From the NCBI RefSeq assembly GCF_008629675.1, contig NZ_VWOX01000012.1, positions 62,001 to 126,000 on the forward strand: DNA of 64,000 bases, written 5' to 3'. This DNA is from Roseiconus nitratireducens. GTDB lineage: Bacteria; Planctomycetota; Planctomycetia; Pirellulales; Pirellulaceae. Positions 25,999 to 33,816 of the stretch are shown here, in pieces; positions within the stretch are counted from its first letter, which is position 1; each line of letters begins with the position of its first letter. A program made the position numbers and the translations under genes. Under the pieces are notes generated by a model. That model made no database searches and had not been told where the DNA came from. It saw only the letters and a list, made by a program, of their open reading frames with translations.

Positions 25999-26655
25999 TC
26001 AGTCCTCGTCCTCGTCCTCCTCCGGAGGACGGGTCAAGATGTTGTCGACCAACCCGTATTCCATGGCCTCTTTGGCGCCCAGGAAGAAGTCGCGATCGGT
26101 GTCTTTGGCAATCTGATCGACCGACTGGCCGCTGTGCTTGGCAATGATTTCGTTAAGCACATCGCGATAGCGGAACATTTCCGCCGCCTGGATCTCGATG
26201 TCACTGATCTGCCCTCCGACTCCGCCCATCGGCTGGTGCATCATCACGCGGCTGTTGGGCAGGCAGTAACGCTTGCCCTTGCTGCCGCCGACCAGCAGGA
26301 CCGCGGCGCCGCTGCACGCTTCACCGACGCAGTACGTGGCGACCGGGCACGACAGGATCTGCATCGTGTCGTAGATGGCCAGTGTCGCGGTCACACTTCC
26401 GCCCGGCGAGTTGATGTAAAAGTGAATGTCTTTGCGACGGTTTTCACTTTGCAGGTACAACAGCTTCATCACCAATTCGTTGGCGTTGCCGTAGTGAATC
26501 TCGCCTTGCAGGAAAACGATCCGGTTCTCCAGCAGCAAATCACCGAGCGTCAACTGGCGCTGCCGCTGATAGCTTTGGTACGCGTGGCTGCCGACGATCT
26601 CGGAGGCGTTCGTCAGTTGACGGCCGGAAATCGGGTGCGTGAGCGGTGAATCCAT
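25999..26655 (-). CDS. clpP: ATP-dependent Clp protease proteolytic subunit (second paralog)
   Basis: 218 residues from the chosen ATG (MDSPLTHPIS); the frame runs open to 26793 but the extra 46 residues are not family-like. Catalytic residues are kept: Ser115 in GEACSGAAVLL, His140 in MMHQPMGG, Asp189 in KDTDRDFF. The segment around the serine differs from its neighbour (ACSG instead of AASM), the N-terminus is about 15 residues longer, and it ends in an acidic run (EEDEDED). First gene of the pair; the two differ enough to be old paralogs, not a recent duplication. Confidence 0.95.
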   Translation of the reverse strand: MDSPLTHPISGRQLTNASEIVGSHAYQSYQRQRQLTLGDLLLENRIVFLQGEIHYGNANELVMKLLYLQSENRRKDIHFYINSPGGSVTATLAIYDTMQILSCPVATYCVGEACSGAAVLLVGGSKGKRYCLPNSRVMMHQPMGGVGGQISDIEIQAAEMFRYRDVLNEIIAKHSGQSVDQIAKDTDRDFFLGAKEAMEYGLVDNILTRPPEEDEDED

Positions 26656-27068
26656 AGAGTGTCTTTCGGAGTTGGAAGCATGGTTCGCGACGAGAACCGG
26701 CGTGAGAGCGACCGGCGCATCGGGGAAGCAGGACAGTGTTCGCTGCAAAGAGGAATCTGACAAGACGGGGCACGCGCGGGCGAAACAGGTCACACACGGG
26801 CGGATTCGCCGACCGTCCGCTGGCGAACGACCGCAGGTTTAGCAAATCGAATACCAATGCCTCAATGGCCGACCCAGCTTGTCTATCTTCACATTTTTCG
26901 ACAGTCTGGCACGCCTTCAGCGGCCGCGGACACCCACGCTCTGCCAGGCTGGCATCCGGAAAGACGGCCGGCCGGAAAACAGGAACGTGGTTGCCGATTG
27001 GCAACGTGGCCGCAAAATGGAAGGGTTCGCCTGCCGCCCTGCCCCACTCCCGACTCTCCATTGCTCTG
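26656..27068. other. Divergent region between clpP and yacG
   Basis: 413 bases with no gene that I support. Open frames run through it on both strands but have Arg/Pro-rich, shadow-like composition. No clear promoter pair or heat-shock-type inverted repeat was recognised. Confidence 0.4.
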
Positions 27069-27287
27069 ATGTCCAGCCGCGATCAACGCTCCGACGACAA
27101 GATCCCCTGCCCCACCTGTGGAAATCGATTTCGCATGGACGAAACCCAGGCACCTCCGTTTTGCAGCCAACGTTGCCAACTGATCGATCTGGGCCGCTGG
27201 CTGGATGAAGACATCGGCCTGCCGCATTGCGAGGACGAATCGCCCAAGACGATCGATCGCAACCTGGTCGACGGCGACGGGTCCTGA
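27069..27287 (+). CDS. yacG: DNA gyrase inhibitor YacG-type zinc protein
   Basis: 72 residues. The four zinc cysteines are Cys14, Cys17, Cys32 and Cys36 in CPTCGNRF and FCSQRCQLIDLGRWL, the diagnostic YacG signature. In E. coli YacG binds GyrB and blocks DNA binding. The chosen ATG follows from motif position; the frame is open further upstream. Acidic C-terminal tail of about 25 residues. Monocistronic, followed by a palindrome cluster. Confidence 0.9.
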   Translation: MSSRDQRSDDKIPCPTCGNRFRMDETQAPPFCSQRCQLIDLGRWLDEDIGLPHCEDESPKTIDRNLVDGDGS

Positions 27288-27599
27288 GCGACGGCTGCCC
27301 CGCCGGACCTCCTTCGTTCCCGGGCTCCCGCCCGGGAACGCACTGACGGGGAGAATCCTGACTGCTGGCTCCGCCAGCTGCGTTCGAAGTGACAGGCGGA
27401 GCCTGGAAGCACAGCGGGTTCCAAGGCGGGAGCCTTGGAACCAGAACCTCGTTCCCGGGCTCCCGCCCGGGAACGCACCGGACCGTGCGACCTTTACAGG
27501 CCCCGGCAAAGCGGCGATGCTATTGGGCTTACCAGCGAAGCCTTTCCCGAGACGGTGCGGGGAAGGTTTCTTTTTTTGAACGAATAGCGGAGACCTGTC
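27288..27599. other. Intergenic region with palindrome cluster
   Basis: 312 bases between yacG and greA. Half of it is the 27315-27475 repeat cluster. Between 27480 and 27599 is the greA upstream region, with a T-run and GGAGACCTGTC just before the ATG, but no firm promoter. Confidence 0.5.
27315..27475. repeat. Cluster of GTTCC-CGGG/CAAGG palindromes
   Basis: Units: CGTTCCCGGGC/GCCCGGGAACG at 27315-27340, GCTGGCTCCGCCAGC at 27364-27378, GGTTCCAAGGC/GCCTTGGAACC at 27417-27442, and CGTTCCCGGGC/GCCCGGGAACG at 27450-27475. Same order as in 22852-23069. Relative to that cluster the outer units have CGGG in place of AAGG with the matching change in the other arm, so the pairing is conserved. Confidence 0.85.
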
Positions 27600-28082
27600 A
27601 TGGTTGAATCGGTACCGATGACCCGTGAGGGCTACAACAAGATCAAAGCCGAAATCGAACACCTGGAAGGCGAGGTGATGCCCGAGATCGCCGAGAAGAT
27701 CGCGGCCGCCCGCGAAGAAGGCGACTTGAAAGAGAACGCCGAATACCACGCGCAGCGCGAAAGCCAAGGTAAGACCCAGGCCCGAATCAACCTGCTGAAA
27801 GACAAATTGGCGCGGGCTTCGATCGTCGACATGTCCGAGCTGCCCCGCGACGAAGTCGTCTTTGGTTGCACCGTGACCGTCCAAGACATGGAAGACGGCA
27901 TGGAGGAACAGTTCACGTTCGTCGGCGCCGGCGAAGACGACTACAAGTCGGGAAAGATCCTGGTGACCAGCCCGATCGGCAAAGGCTTGTTGGGCAAGAA
28001 GGTCGACGAAGTCGCCGAGATCGAGGTGCCGGCTGGCATGATGAAGCTGAAAGTGATGAAGATCGAATTCCCCGACGCCTGA
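27600..28082 (+). CDS. greA: Transcription elongation factor GreA
   Basis: 160 residues, normal size. Rescues backtracked RNA polymerase by stimulating transcript cleavage in the secondary channel. The N-terminal coiled coil carries the catalytic acidic tip in DLKENAEY (residues 42-49); the C-terminal FKBP-like domain follows from about 80. Start MVESVPMTREGY is family-typical. Downstream genes are on the same strand but over 100 bases away. Confidence 0.96.
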   Translation: MVESVPMTREGYNKIKAEIEHLEGEVMPEIAEKIAAAREEGDLKENAEYHAQRESQGKTQARINLLKDKLARASIVDMSELPRDEVVFGCTVTVQDMEDGMEEQFTFVGAGEDDYKSGKILVTSPIGKGLLGKKVDEVAEIEVPAGMMKLKVMKIEFPDA

Positions 28083-28188
28083 TGCCCGCCACGCGGGCCG
28101 TTCGCCGTCCGCTCCCCGCGCTCGATCGACGATCGAATCCTTTCCGCCCCGCTCGATCGCCCACGCGTCCATCGCCCCTGAACGCCGC

Positions 28189-28974
28189 ATGTCCCCCGAT
28201 CACGATCACGATCACGATCACGACGATTCGACCTCCGACCCGACCGCACCCGGAGAACCGTCCGCCGGGGTCTCGGCCGAATCCCGCGTCGCCGATCCCA
28301 CCGGCCGCCAGCCGATCGAACGCGTCACCGACGAGGGTCCCGGATGTCTTCCCGGCTGCATGGCGGCCGCGGTCCTGTCGGGCATCCTCGCGTTCATTGC
28401 CTGTGCCTTCGGCACCTGGGTGCTGTATCAGAAGCGAAGCGAACTGGCCTTGCGCACCGTCCGCGGCACCTACCTGCCGTTGATCGAACAGAGCCGGCTA
28501 CCGCCGGATGAGAAACAGCCCACGGCGCAGCTGCTGGCGGAGTTCGGCGACAAGCTACAGAATCGCCAGGTCGAAGATTGGCAGGCCGCCGGCGTCATGC
28601 AGCGATTGACACGTCTGCCGATCTTGGAATGGGGCCAGATCCGCGCGGTCGAAGCCTTCGTCGATACCGATCCCGCAGACTTTGCGGACGACGCGTCCCA
28701 GCAATTTGACCGACTCCGCCACGGCGTCGAACGCGGCCAACTGACCGCCATTGACTTCCGTCATATCCTATCCCCGGTGACACGTGCCGACGACACAAGC
28801 GACGGAACGATCCTGATCGAGCCTCTGGAAACGAGCGCCGTCCAGGAAGTGGTTCAGCTGGCCCGCCAGGCGGCCGATCGCGGCGGCGTCGCGGACAATC
28901 CCAAGGGGGACGTCACCATCGACACGCTCGTGCGGCGACAAATTGAAGCCGGAATGGAGCAAGGCAGTTTTTAG
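28189..28974 (+). CDS. Single-pass membrane protein, unknown
   Basis: 261 residues. The N-terminus is a His/Asp alternation (MSPDHDHDHDHDD) encoded by a GATCAC repeat, then a disordered acidic stretch, one membrane helix at about residues 57-80 (MAAAVLSGILAFIACAFGTWVL), and a soluble helical domain of 170 residues with no family I recognise. The His/Asp run might bind metal, but it may equally be a slipped-repeat accident. Only 21 bases separate its stop from the following desaturase gene, so coexpression is likely. Confidence 0.7.
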   Translation: MSPDHDHDHDHDDSTSDPTAPGEPSAGVSAESRVADPTGRQPIERVTDEGPGCLPGCMAAAVLSGILAFIACAFGTWVLYQKRSELALRTVRGTYLPLIEQSRLPPDEKQPTAQLLAEFGDKLQNRQVEDWQAAGVMQRLTRLPILEWGQIRAVEAFVDTDPADFADDASQQFDRLRHGVERGQLTAIDFRHILSPVTRADDTSDGTILIEPLETSAVQEVVQLARQAADRGGVADNPKGDVTIDTLVRRQIEAGMEQGSF

Positions 28975-28995
28975 CATCGGCAGGAACAATCAAAC

Positions 28996-30543
28996 GTGGC
29001 GAAAGAAAAGGTGGTGGTGGTCGGAGCCGGTCCGGGTGGGCTGGCCGCCGCAATGCAGCTGGCCCACGCCGGCTGTGACGTCACGGTCCTGGAACGGCGG
29101 GATCGTCCTGGCGGACGGACGTCGGCGATCGAACGCCAAGGCTTCCGCTTTGACTGCGGGCCAACCTTCTTTTTGTACCCCCGGGTGCTGACGGAGATCT
29201 TTCAGAGCGTCGGCTACGACCTGATGGAAGAAGTCCCGATGCGGCGTTTGGATCCGCAATATCGGTTGACTTTCGGCGGCGGCGGACAGCTGGATTGCAC
29301 CGCCGACATGGATGAAATGGATCGCCAAATCGCCGCGATCTCGCCGGCAGACGTGGGTGCCCTGCGGCGATACATGGACGACAACCGAATCAAGCTGGAG
29401 AAATTCCGGCCGATCCTGGAGTCGCCGTTTTCATCCTTCAAAGATCTGATGCGTCCGTCCCTGCTGGGAGCCGCCCGGCACGTGCACCCGATGCGGTCGC
29501 TGGGGCAGGAATTGGGTCGCTACTTCGCTGACCCACGACTGGTGATCGCGTTTGCGTTTCAATCCAAGTACCTGGGGATGTCTCCTTTCAACTGCCCCAG
29601 CCTGTTCAGCATTCTTTCGTTCCTGGAATACGAACACGGTGTCTGGCACCCGATCGGAGGCTGCAGCCGCGTCAGTGAACGGATGGCCGAGATTGCTACC
29701 GAACTCGGTGTCACCTTTCGGTACAACGAACCGGTCCAATCGGTCCAAATGCGCGGCCGACGCGTCACGTCGCTGGAAACGGCTCAAGCCCATTACGATG
29801 CCGACGCGTTCGTCGTCAACGCGGACTTTGCCGACTGGATCACGCGGACGGTCCCCAACGCAAAACGCCGACGGTGGACCGACGAAGCCATCGCCAAGAA
29901 AAAGTTTTCCTGCAGCACCTTCATGCTGTACCTGGGAATCGAAGGCGTCTACGAGGATCTTCCGCACCACAACATCCACATCAGCAAAGACTACGACCAG
30001 AACCTTCGCGAGATCGAACAGACCCACCAGCTCAGCGAAGACCCTTCGTTCTACGTTCAGAATGCCTGCGTGACGGACCCCTCATTGGCTCCGGACGGTC
30101 ACAGCACGCTGTATGTCCTGGTCCCGGTCACGCACCAGACCGGGTCGATCGACTGGGCTGTCGAAGCGCCGCGTTTTCGTGAGCTGACGCTGGACCGATT
30201 GAGCGCCATCGGTCTGCACGACCTTCGCGACCGGATCCGAGTCGAGCACGTGTTGACGCCGCAATCCTGGAGCGAAGACTACGCGATCCACAAAGGCGCC
30301 ACCTTCAACCTGGCGCACAACCTGGGCCAGATGCTTCACAACCGCCCGCGCAATCGGTTCGAAGACCTGCAGGGCGTCTACCTGGTTGGCGGTGGGACGC
30401 ATCCCGGCAGCGGGCTGCCGGTGATCTACGAATCCAGCCGCATCACCACCAAACTGCTGCTGGCCGATCTGCAAACCGCCCCGGCGCAAAGCCGTCCCCG
30501 CGCCGAACCGGTCGCACTGTCCACCCCCGAACTGGGAGCGTGA
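28996..30543 (+). CDS. Phytoene desaturase family FAD oxidoreductase (CrtI-like)
   Basis: 515 residues. N-terminal dinucleotide fold VVVVGAGPGGLAAA (residues 6-19) with the ERRDRPGGRTS continuation, FDCGPTFFL, and the C-terminal family signature GVYLVGGGTHPGSGLPVIYES. Such enzymes desaturate or further oxidise carotenoid precursors (phytoene or diapophytoene) at the membrane. The start is GTG at 28996. No phytoene or squalene synthase is adjacent, so whether it acts on C40 or C30 substrates cannot be read from context; planctomycetes are known to make carotenoids. Confidence 0.88.
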   Translation: MAKEKVVVVGAGPGGLAAAMQLAHAGCDVTVLERRDRPGGRTSAIERQGFRFDCGPTFFLYPRVLTEIFQSVGYDLMEEVPMRRLDPQYRLTFGGGGQLDCTADMDEMDRQIAAISPADVGALRRYMDDNRIKLEKFRPILESPFSSFKDLMRPSLLGAARHVHPMRSLGQELGRYFADPRLVIAFAFQSKYLGMSPFNCPSLFSILSFLEYEHGVWHPIGGCSRVSERMAEIATELGVTFRYNEPVQSVQMRGRRVTSLETAQAHYDADAFVVNADFADWITRTVPNAKRRRWTDEAIAKKKFSCSTFMLYLGIEGVYEDLPHHNIHISKDYDQNLREIEQTHQLSEDPSFYVQNACVTDPSLAPDGHSTLYVLVPVTHQTGSIDWAVEAPRFRELTLDRLSAIGLHDLRDRIRVEHVLTPQSWSEDYAIHKGATFNLAHNLGQMLHNRPRNRFEDLQGVYLVGGGTHPGSGLPVIYESSRITTKLLLADLQTAPAQSRPRAEPVALSTPELGA

Positions 30544-30564
30544 TCAAGCCGCTTCACAACACCG

Positions 30565-30617
30565 GTCGCCTAAAGGCTCCACACCAACAACCCGCTGGTG
30601 TGGAGCCTTTAGGCGAC
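30565..30617. repeat. RAYT-type REP pair, copy B
   Basis: Arms 30565-30586 and 30596-30617, loop ACAACCCGC; identical to copy A (25044-25096). Even the 20 bases before it are similar (AGCCGCTTC, CACCGG), so the unit of duplication was somewhat larger than the palindrome. Located 22 bases after the desaturase stop. Confidence 0.92.
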
Positions 30618-30639
30618 AGGGCTCTGATCGTCCACGAGT

Positions 30640-30663
30640 AGCTACGCTCGCCAGAGCGTAGCT
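30640..30663. repeat. Palindrome of the ACGCTCGCCAGAGCGT type
   Basis: AGCTACGCTC, GCCA, GAGCGTAGCT: a 10-bp perfect stem. Related to the amplified palindrome at 20125-20345 and to the one at 48451-48473. Confidence 0.75.
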
Positions 30664-30722
30664 TTCCGCAGCGACAAACCTGACAGCTCAGCAAGGCACG
30701 ATCCCGGGCAACCGCCGCCATC

Positions 30723-32150
30723 TCAATCCAGCTGCCGCGGCTGTGGCATCTTGGCTCCCATCTTCTGTTGCCAATCTTTCAATTTGCGTCGCAGCTCCGC
30801 CGTCTGCTCGGGCAATTGCTCGGACAAGTCGTTTGATTCCCCCACGTCCTGCGACAGGTCGTACAGCTCCGCTCGTCCTTCCTCGTAGAACTCAATCAAC
30901 TTCCAATTCCCGTCGCGGATCGCCGCACCGGGCGTCCAGGTTGATCCGTGATAATGCGGATAGTGCCACACGATCGGCTCATGTTCGATCTGCGCCTGCC
31001 CCTTCAACAGCGGCACCAGGCTGGTTCCATCGGCGTGCAACTCCGGCGCGAGCGGCAGCCCCGCCAGATCCAACATCGTGGGAAAGAAGTCCATGCTGAC
31101 AACCGGAAACTCGCACGTGCTTCCAGCCTGAGTGACTCCCGGGGCGCGCACGATCATCGGTTCACGAACGCCGCCCTCGTAGCACCAGCCCTTGCCGCTA
31201 CGGAGCGGTAAATTGCTGGTCGGGCCGGCCGTCTTTTTCGTGCACAAGCCGCCATTGTCGGAAAAGAAAAACACGCACGTGTTCTCGGACAGCCCCAATC
31301 GCTCGAGCGTCTGCAGCAGTTCTCCGACGCTGTCATCAACGGCAGCCACCATCGACGCGTAATCGGGAAAGTCTTGCCGGGCGCGGGATTGGCCACTGCG
31401 TTCGGCAATCGTCGGCGTCGGCGAATCCCCAAACCTCTCGTCGCGTTTCGTCCGGAAATGTTCGATCCGCTTGTCGTAGGCCTGGATCGGCGTGTGAACG
31501 TTGTAATACGCCAGAAACAGCAGGAAGGGCTGCTCGGTGTTTCGCGTGTCCAGAAACTGCACGGACTCCTCCGTCAAACGCTCGGTCAGGTACTCGCCCT
31601 TTTCGTGATCCGGCAAGAACGGGTTCTTGAAGGGTGCGTAGTATCCGCCCGGCGGACTTCCCCGATCGTGACCGCCCCGATTGAAATCGAACCCCTGATC
31701 GGTCGGCAGATGCCCGACGTCTCCCAGATGCCACTTGCCGGCGAAGAAGGTCTGGTACCCGGCTTGCCTCAGTTGTTCGGCAAGCGTCACTTCGGAGAGC
31801 GCCAGGTTGTCGCGATCCTCCACGTGTTCGAATTTTCGATCCTTGACGCGGCTGGCATCCATCCCCGGGATCCAGTCGGTGATGTCGACTCGCACCGGGT
31901 GCCGTCCGGTCATGATGCTCGCGCGCGTGGGCGAGCAAACCGGACAGGCCGCGTACCCCTGAGTGAATCGCATTCCGGACCGAGCCAGGGCGTCGATGTG
32001 TGGCGTTTCATAAAAGTCACTTCCGTTGCACCCCACATCGGCCCATCCCAGATCGTCGACCAGCAGGAACAGAAAGTTGGGACGCTCGGCATGCACCACG
32101 CAGGCGAGCAGCCCATTGAGAACAAGCAAAACAAAGAATCGAAACATCAT
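30723..32150 (-). CDS. Sulfatase (arylsulfatase family), exported
   Basis: About 475 residues. Start at the Met-Met pair (32150/32147) gives a signal peptide FRFFVLLVLNGLLACVVHA. Metal site DDLGWADVGCNG follows, then the formylglycine motif C72-S-P-T-R in ACPVCSPTRASIMTGRHP, which needs activation by an anaerobic or FGE maturase. The C-terminal half has FSDNGG and the WKLI segment usual in S1-family sulfatases. Such enzymes are abundant in planctomycetes and remove sulfate from algal polysaccharides; substrate not predictable. Transcribed alone, against the repeats. Confidence 0.94.
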   Translation of the reverse strand: MMFRFFVLLVLNGLLACVVHAERPNFLFLLVDDLGWADVGCNGSDFYETPHIDALARSGMRFTQGYAACPVCSPTRASIMTGRHPVRVDITDWIPGMDASRVKDRKFEHVEDRDNLALSEVTLAEQLRQAGYQTFFAGKWHLGDVGHLPTDQGFDFNRGGHDRGSPPGGYYAPFKNPFLPDHEKGEYLTERLTEESVQFLDTRNTEQPFLLFLAYYNVHTPIQAYDKRIEHFRTKRDERFGDSPTPTIAERSGQSRARQDFPDYASMVAAVDDSVGELLQTLERLGLSENTCVFFFSDNGGLCTKKTAGPTSNLPLRSGKGWCYEGGVREPMIVRAPGVTQAGSTCEFPVVSMDFFPTMLDLAGLPLAPELHADGTSLVPLLKGQAQIEHEPIVWHYPHYHGSTWTPGAAIRDGNWKLIEFYEEGRAELYDLSQDVGESNDLSEQLPEQTAELRRKLKDWQQKMGAKMPQPRQLD

Positions 32151-32177
32151 GAACCCAATCCGGCACGAGTCTTCCGC

Positions 32178-32198
32178 TGGTGTGGAGCATTCAGCGAC
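32178..32198. repeat. Degenerate single REP arm
   Basis: TGGTGTGGAGCATTCAGCGAC: a right-type arm with three changes and one missing base against the consensus. Solitary. Confidence 0.7.
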
Positions 32199-32281
32199 AA
32201 GCCGAAACCACACCCAAACACCCCAAGAGCCTATCAGAATTGCCACCGCCCCAAGCCGGAACCAAAGTCATTTCAACACCC

Positions 32282-32334
32282 GTCGGCTAAAGCCTCCACA
32301 CCAACGACGCGCTGGTGTGGAGGCTTTAGCCGAC
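32282..32334. repeat. REP pair, variant C with compensated arms
   Basis: Left arm 32282-32303, loop ACGACGCGC, right arm 32313-32334. Compared with copies A and B two positions per arm are exchanged (GCC-TAAA-GGC has become GGC-TAAA-GCC), and both arms carry the matching changes, so the stem stays perfectly paired over 22 bp. Confidence 0.9.
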
Positions 32335-32405
32335 ATGCCACCACCACCTCACGGTCCCTCAAAACCTCCAACATGGGATTCAAAACACCCTTTTTTGCCT
32401 CTCCT

Positions 32406-32427
32406 GTCGCCTAAAGGCTCCACACCA
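32406..32427. repeat. Single REP arm upstream of RAYT
   Basis: A left-type arm identical to that in copies A and B, 68 bases before the RAYT start. With the inverted arm at 33140-33161 it encloses the transposase gene. Confidence 0.9.
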
Positions 32428-32495
32428 GCGAAATCAACCGATACGCTTGAACGAAACGCTTACCAATTCAACTCTTACGGCATGGGGCATGCTTG

Positions 32496-33128
32496 ATGAG
32501 TCATCGGGATGCGATGTACCGGTGGAGAAGGGCCTCCGAGAAGGATCGCCAAGCCATTCTCGCGGACAGGGCGGCACGCAACCATCCGCTTCATTCACCG
32601 TTTCACCTTTCCAACCGAGACGCGCGGACGGATTGGTTTCTGATCACCGCCGCGTGCTACGAGCATCGACGCATCATTGGCCAGTCGACCGAGCGGTTGA
32701 GCGACTTCGCACAGCATCTTTGCCAAGTGCTAACCGAGAACTCCCGGTCCGTCACCGCTTGGGTCGTGTTGGCGAACCATTATCACGCCCTCGTCGAATG
32801 CCCGTCCATCGCTTGCATGCTGGCCGCACTGGGAAAACTGCATGGAAGAAGTTCCTATCAATGGAACTTGAAGGATCGACGACGTGGCCGACGAGTTTGG
32901 TGCAAGGCCGCAGAAACGGCGATGAAATCTGAAGGCCACTTTTTCGCGACGGTGAACTACATCTTTCACAATCCGGTGCGCCACGGATACTGCCGAAGAT
33001 GGACGGAATGGCCTCACAGCAACGTCCAGCAGTACCTGGCAGCAGTGGGACGGGAGCAAGCACGACGTCAATGGAACGCCTACCCATTGCACGAATACGG
33101 GGACGGTTGGGATCCACCCGAGCTGTGA
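32496..33128 (+). CDS. REP-associated tyrosine transposase (RAYT, Y1_Tnp/HUH family)
   Basis: 210 residues. Single-strand transposase relative of IS200/IS605 TnpA. The HUH metal motif is H95-Y96-H97 in WVVLANHYHALVE; the probable catalytic tyrosine is Tyr121 in GRSSYQWN; and the C-terminal signature VNYIFHNPVRHGY, then EWPHSN, is diagnostic of RAYTs. It is complete, with no frameshift. ATG at 32496 chosen over a TTG one codon earlier. It is flanked by inverted single REP arms (32406-32427 and 33140-33161), the usual genetic arrangement of RAYTs with the palindromes they process. No transposon ends or cargo are seen, consistent with a domesticated single-copy gene. Confidence 0.88.
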   Translation: MSHRDAMYRWRRASEKDRQAILADRAARNHPLHSPFHLSNRDARTDWFLITAACYEHRRIIGQSTERLSDFAQHLCQVLTENSRSVTAWVVLANHYHALVECPSIACMLAALGKLHGRSSYQWNLKDRRRGRRVWCKAAETAMKSEGHFFATVNYIFHNPVRHGYCRRWTEWPHSNVQQYLAAVGREQARRQWNAYPLHEYGDGWDPPEL

Positions 33129-33139
33129 GTGGTCTGCGC

Positions 33140-33161
33140 TGGTGTGGAGCCTTTAGGCGAC
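33140..33161. repeat. Single REP arm downstream of RAYT
   Basis: A right-type arm, exact complement of the arm at 32406-32427, beginning 12 bases after the RAYT stop. Confidence 0.9.
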
Positions 33162-33234
33162 AAGTCACCACTCCTCCACACGACTCGCCGGGCTCAAACT
33201 CAGATCCCAAACTCTCAAATGGCTTCGCACCCAG

Positions 33235-33256
33235 GTCGCCTGAAGGCTCCACACCA
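33235..33256. repeat. Single REP arm with loop variant
   Basis: A left-type arm, identical to consensus except TGAA in place of TAAA in the loop of the mini-hairpin; the GCC/GGC stem is kept. Lies 33 bases beyond the end of the pilus locus. Confidence 0.85.
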
Positions 33257-33288
33257 GCGCCACCCACCGATGCGGTTGACTTTCCCCG

Positions 33289-33813
33289 CTAGGGCACAAA
33301 CCAACCGAGTCGGTCCATGCGGTAGCGATCCGCGGCAAACTGTTCGGCCGGGACGAATCCGCCGCGCGAAATCACCAGCGCCCCCTGGTTTTCGGAAGCC
33401 GCGTCGTACCCGGGATCGGCCGGGGCCAGGCACGTGTCGTCACTCCCGACGGCTCCCATCTCACCGGGATCGTCGACCACCTCGTTGAGGTTGTCATCGA
33501 TGCCCGCTTGGCCGGGCTCCCCATCCTGGCCGGGCCCCAGCACGATGGCCGCGTCGGCAGCAAACACAAACCGCTCAACCTGCTCCACGCCCCGTTGGCC
33601 CAGGTAGGAGGCCTCGCCGACACGCAGCGGTCCGGCGGCATCGCCACGTTGCGATTCCAACCGTTCGATCTGCGTCAACACCGGAGCCCGATCGAAAGAC
33701 TCCGTCGGAGGCTGATCCGACAACGAAGCCAACGAAACAACGCGGGCGATCACCCCGATCCCCAACACCGTCCAAACCGCGATCAACGTCGAACGTCGCA
33801 TCGAAACCCGCAA
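33289..33813 (-). CDS. Membrane-anchored small protein with PGxxGxDD motif
   Basis: 174 residues, last gene of the pilus-type locus, its ATG 3 bases after the stop of the GspJ-like gene. One N-terminal membrane helix (LIAVWTVLGIGVIARVVSLA) acts as signal or anchor. Residues 93-126 carry an acidic motif, PGQAGIDDNLNEVVDDPGEM then GAVGSDD, closely similar to segments in the giant pseudopilin and the GspJ-like protein of the same operon. Possibly a calcium-binding or partner-recognition motif. No known family. Confidence 0.8.
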   Translation of the reverse strand: MRVSMRRSTLIAVWTVLGIGVIARVVSLASLSDQPPTESFDRAPVLTQIERLESQRGDAAGPLRVGEASYLGQRGVEQVERFVFAADAAIVLGPGQDGEPGQAGIDDNLNEVVDDPGEMGAVGSDDTCLAPADPGYDAASENQGALVISRGGFVPAEQFAADRYRMDRLGWFVP

Positions 33814-33816
33814 AGA

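Larger units (their letters stand above)
32151..32495. other. Region between sulfatase and RAYT, rich in REP arms
   Basis: 345 bases with no gene; it carries REP arms or pairs at 32178-32198, 32282-32334 and 32406-32427. Confidence 0.7.

Noticed and set aside
32406..33161. Classical insertion sequence with target duplication
   Set aside because: The transposase belongs to the RAYT branch and the flanks are REP arms, not terminal repeats with duplicated target.
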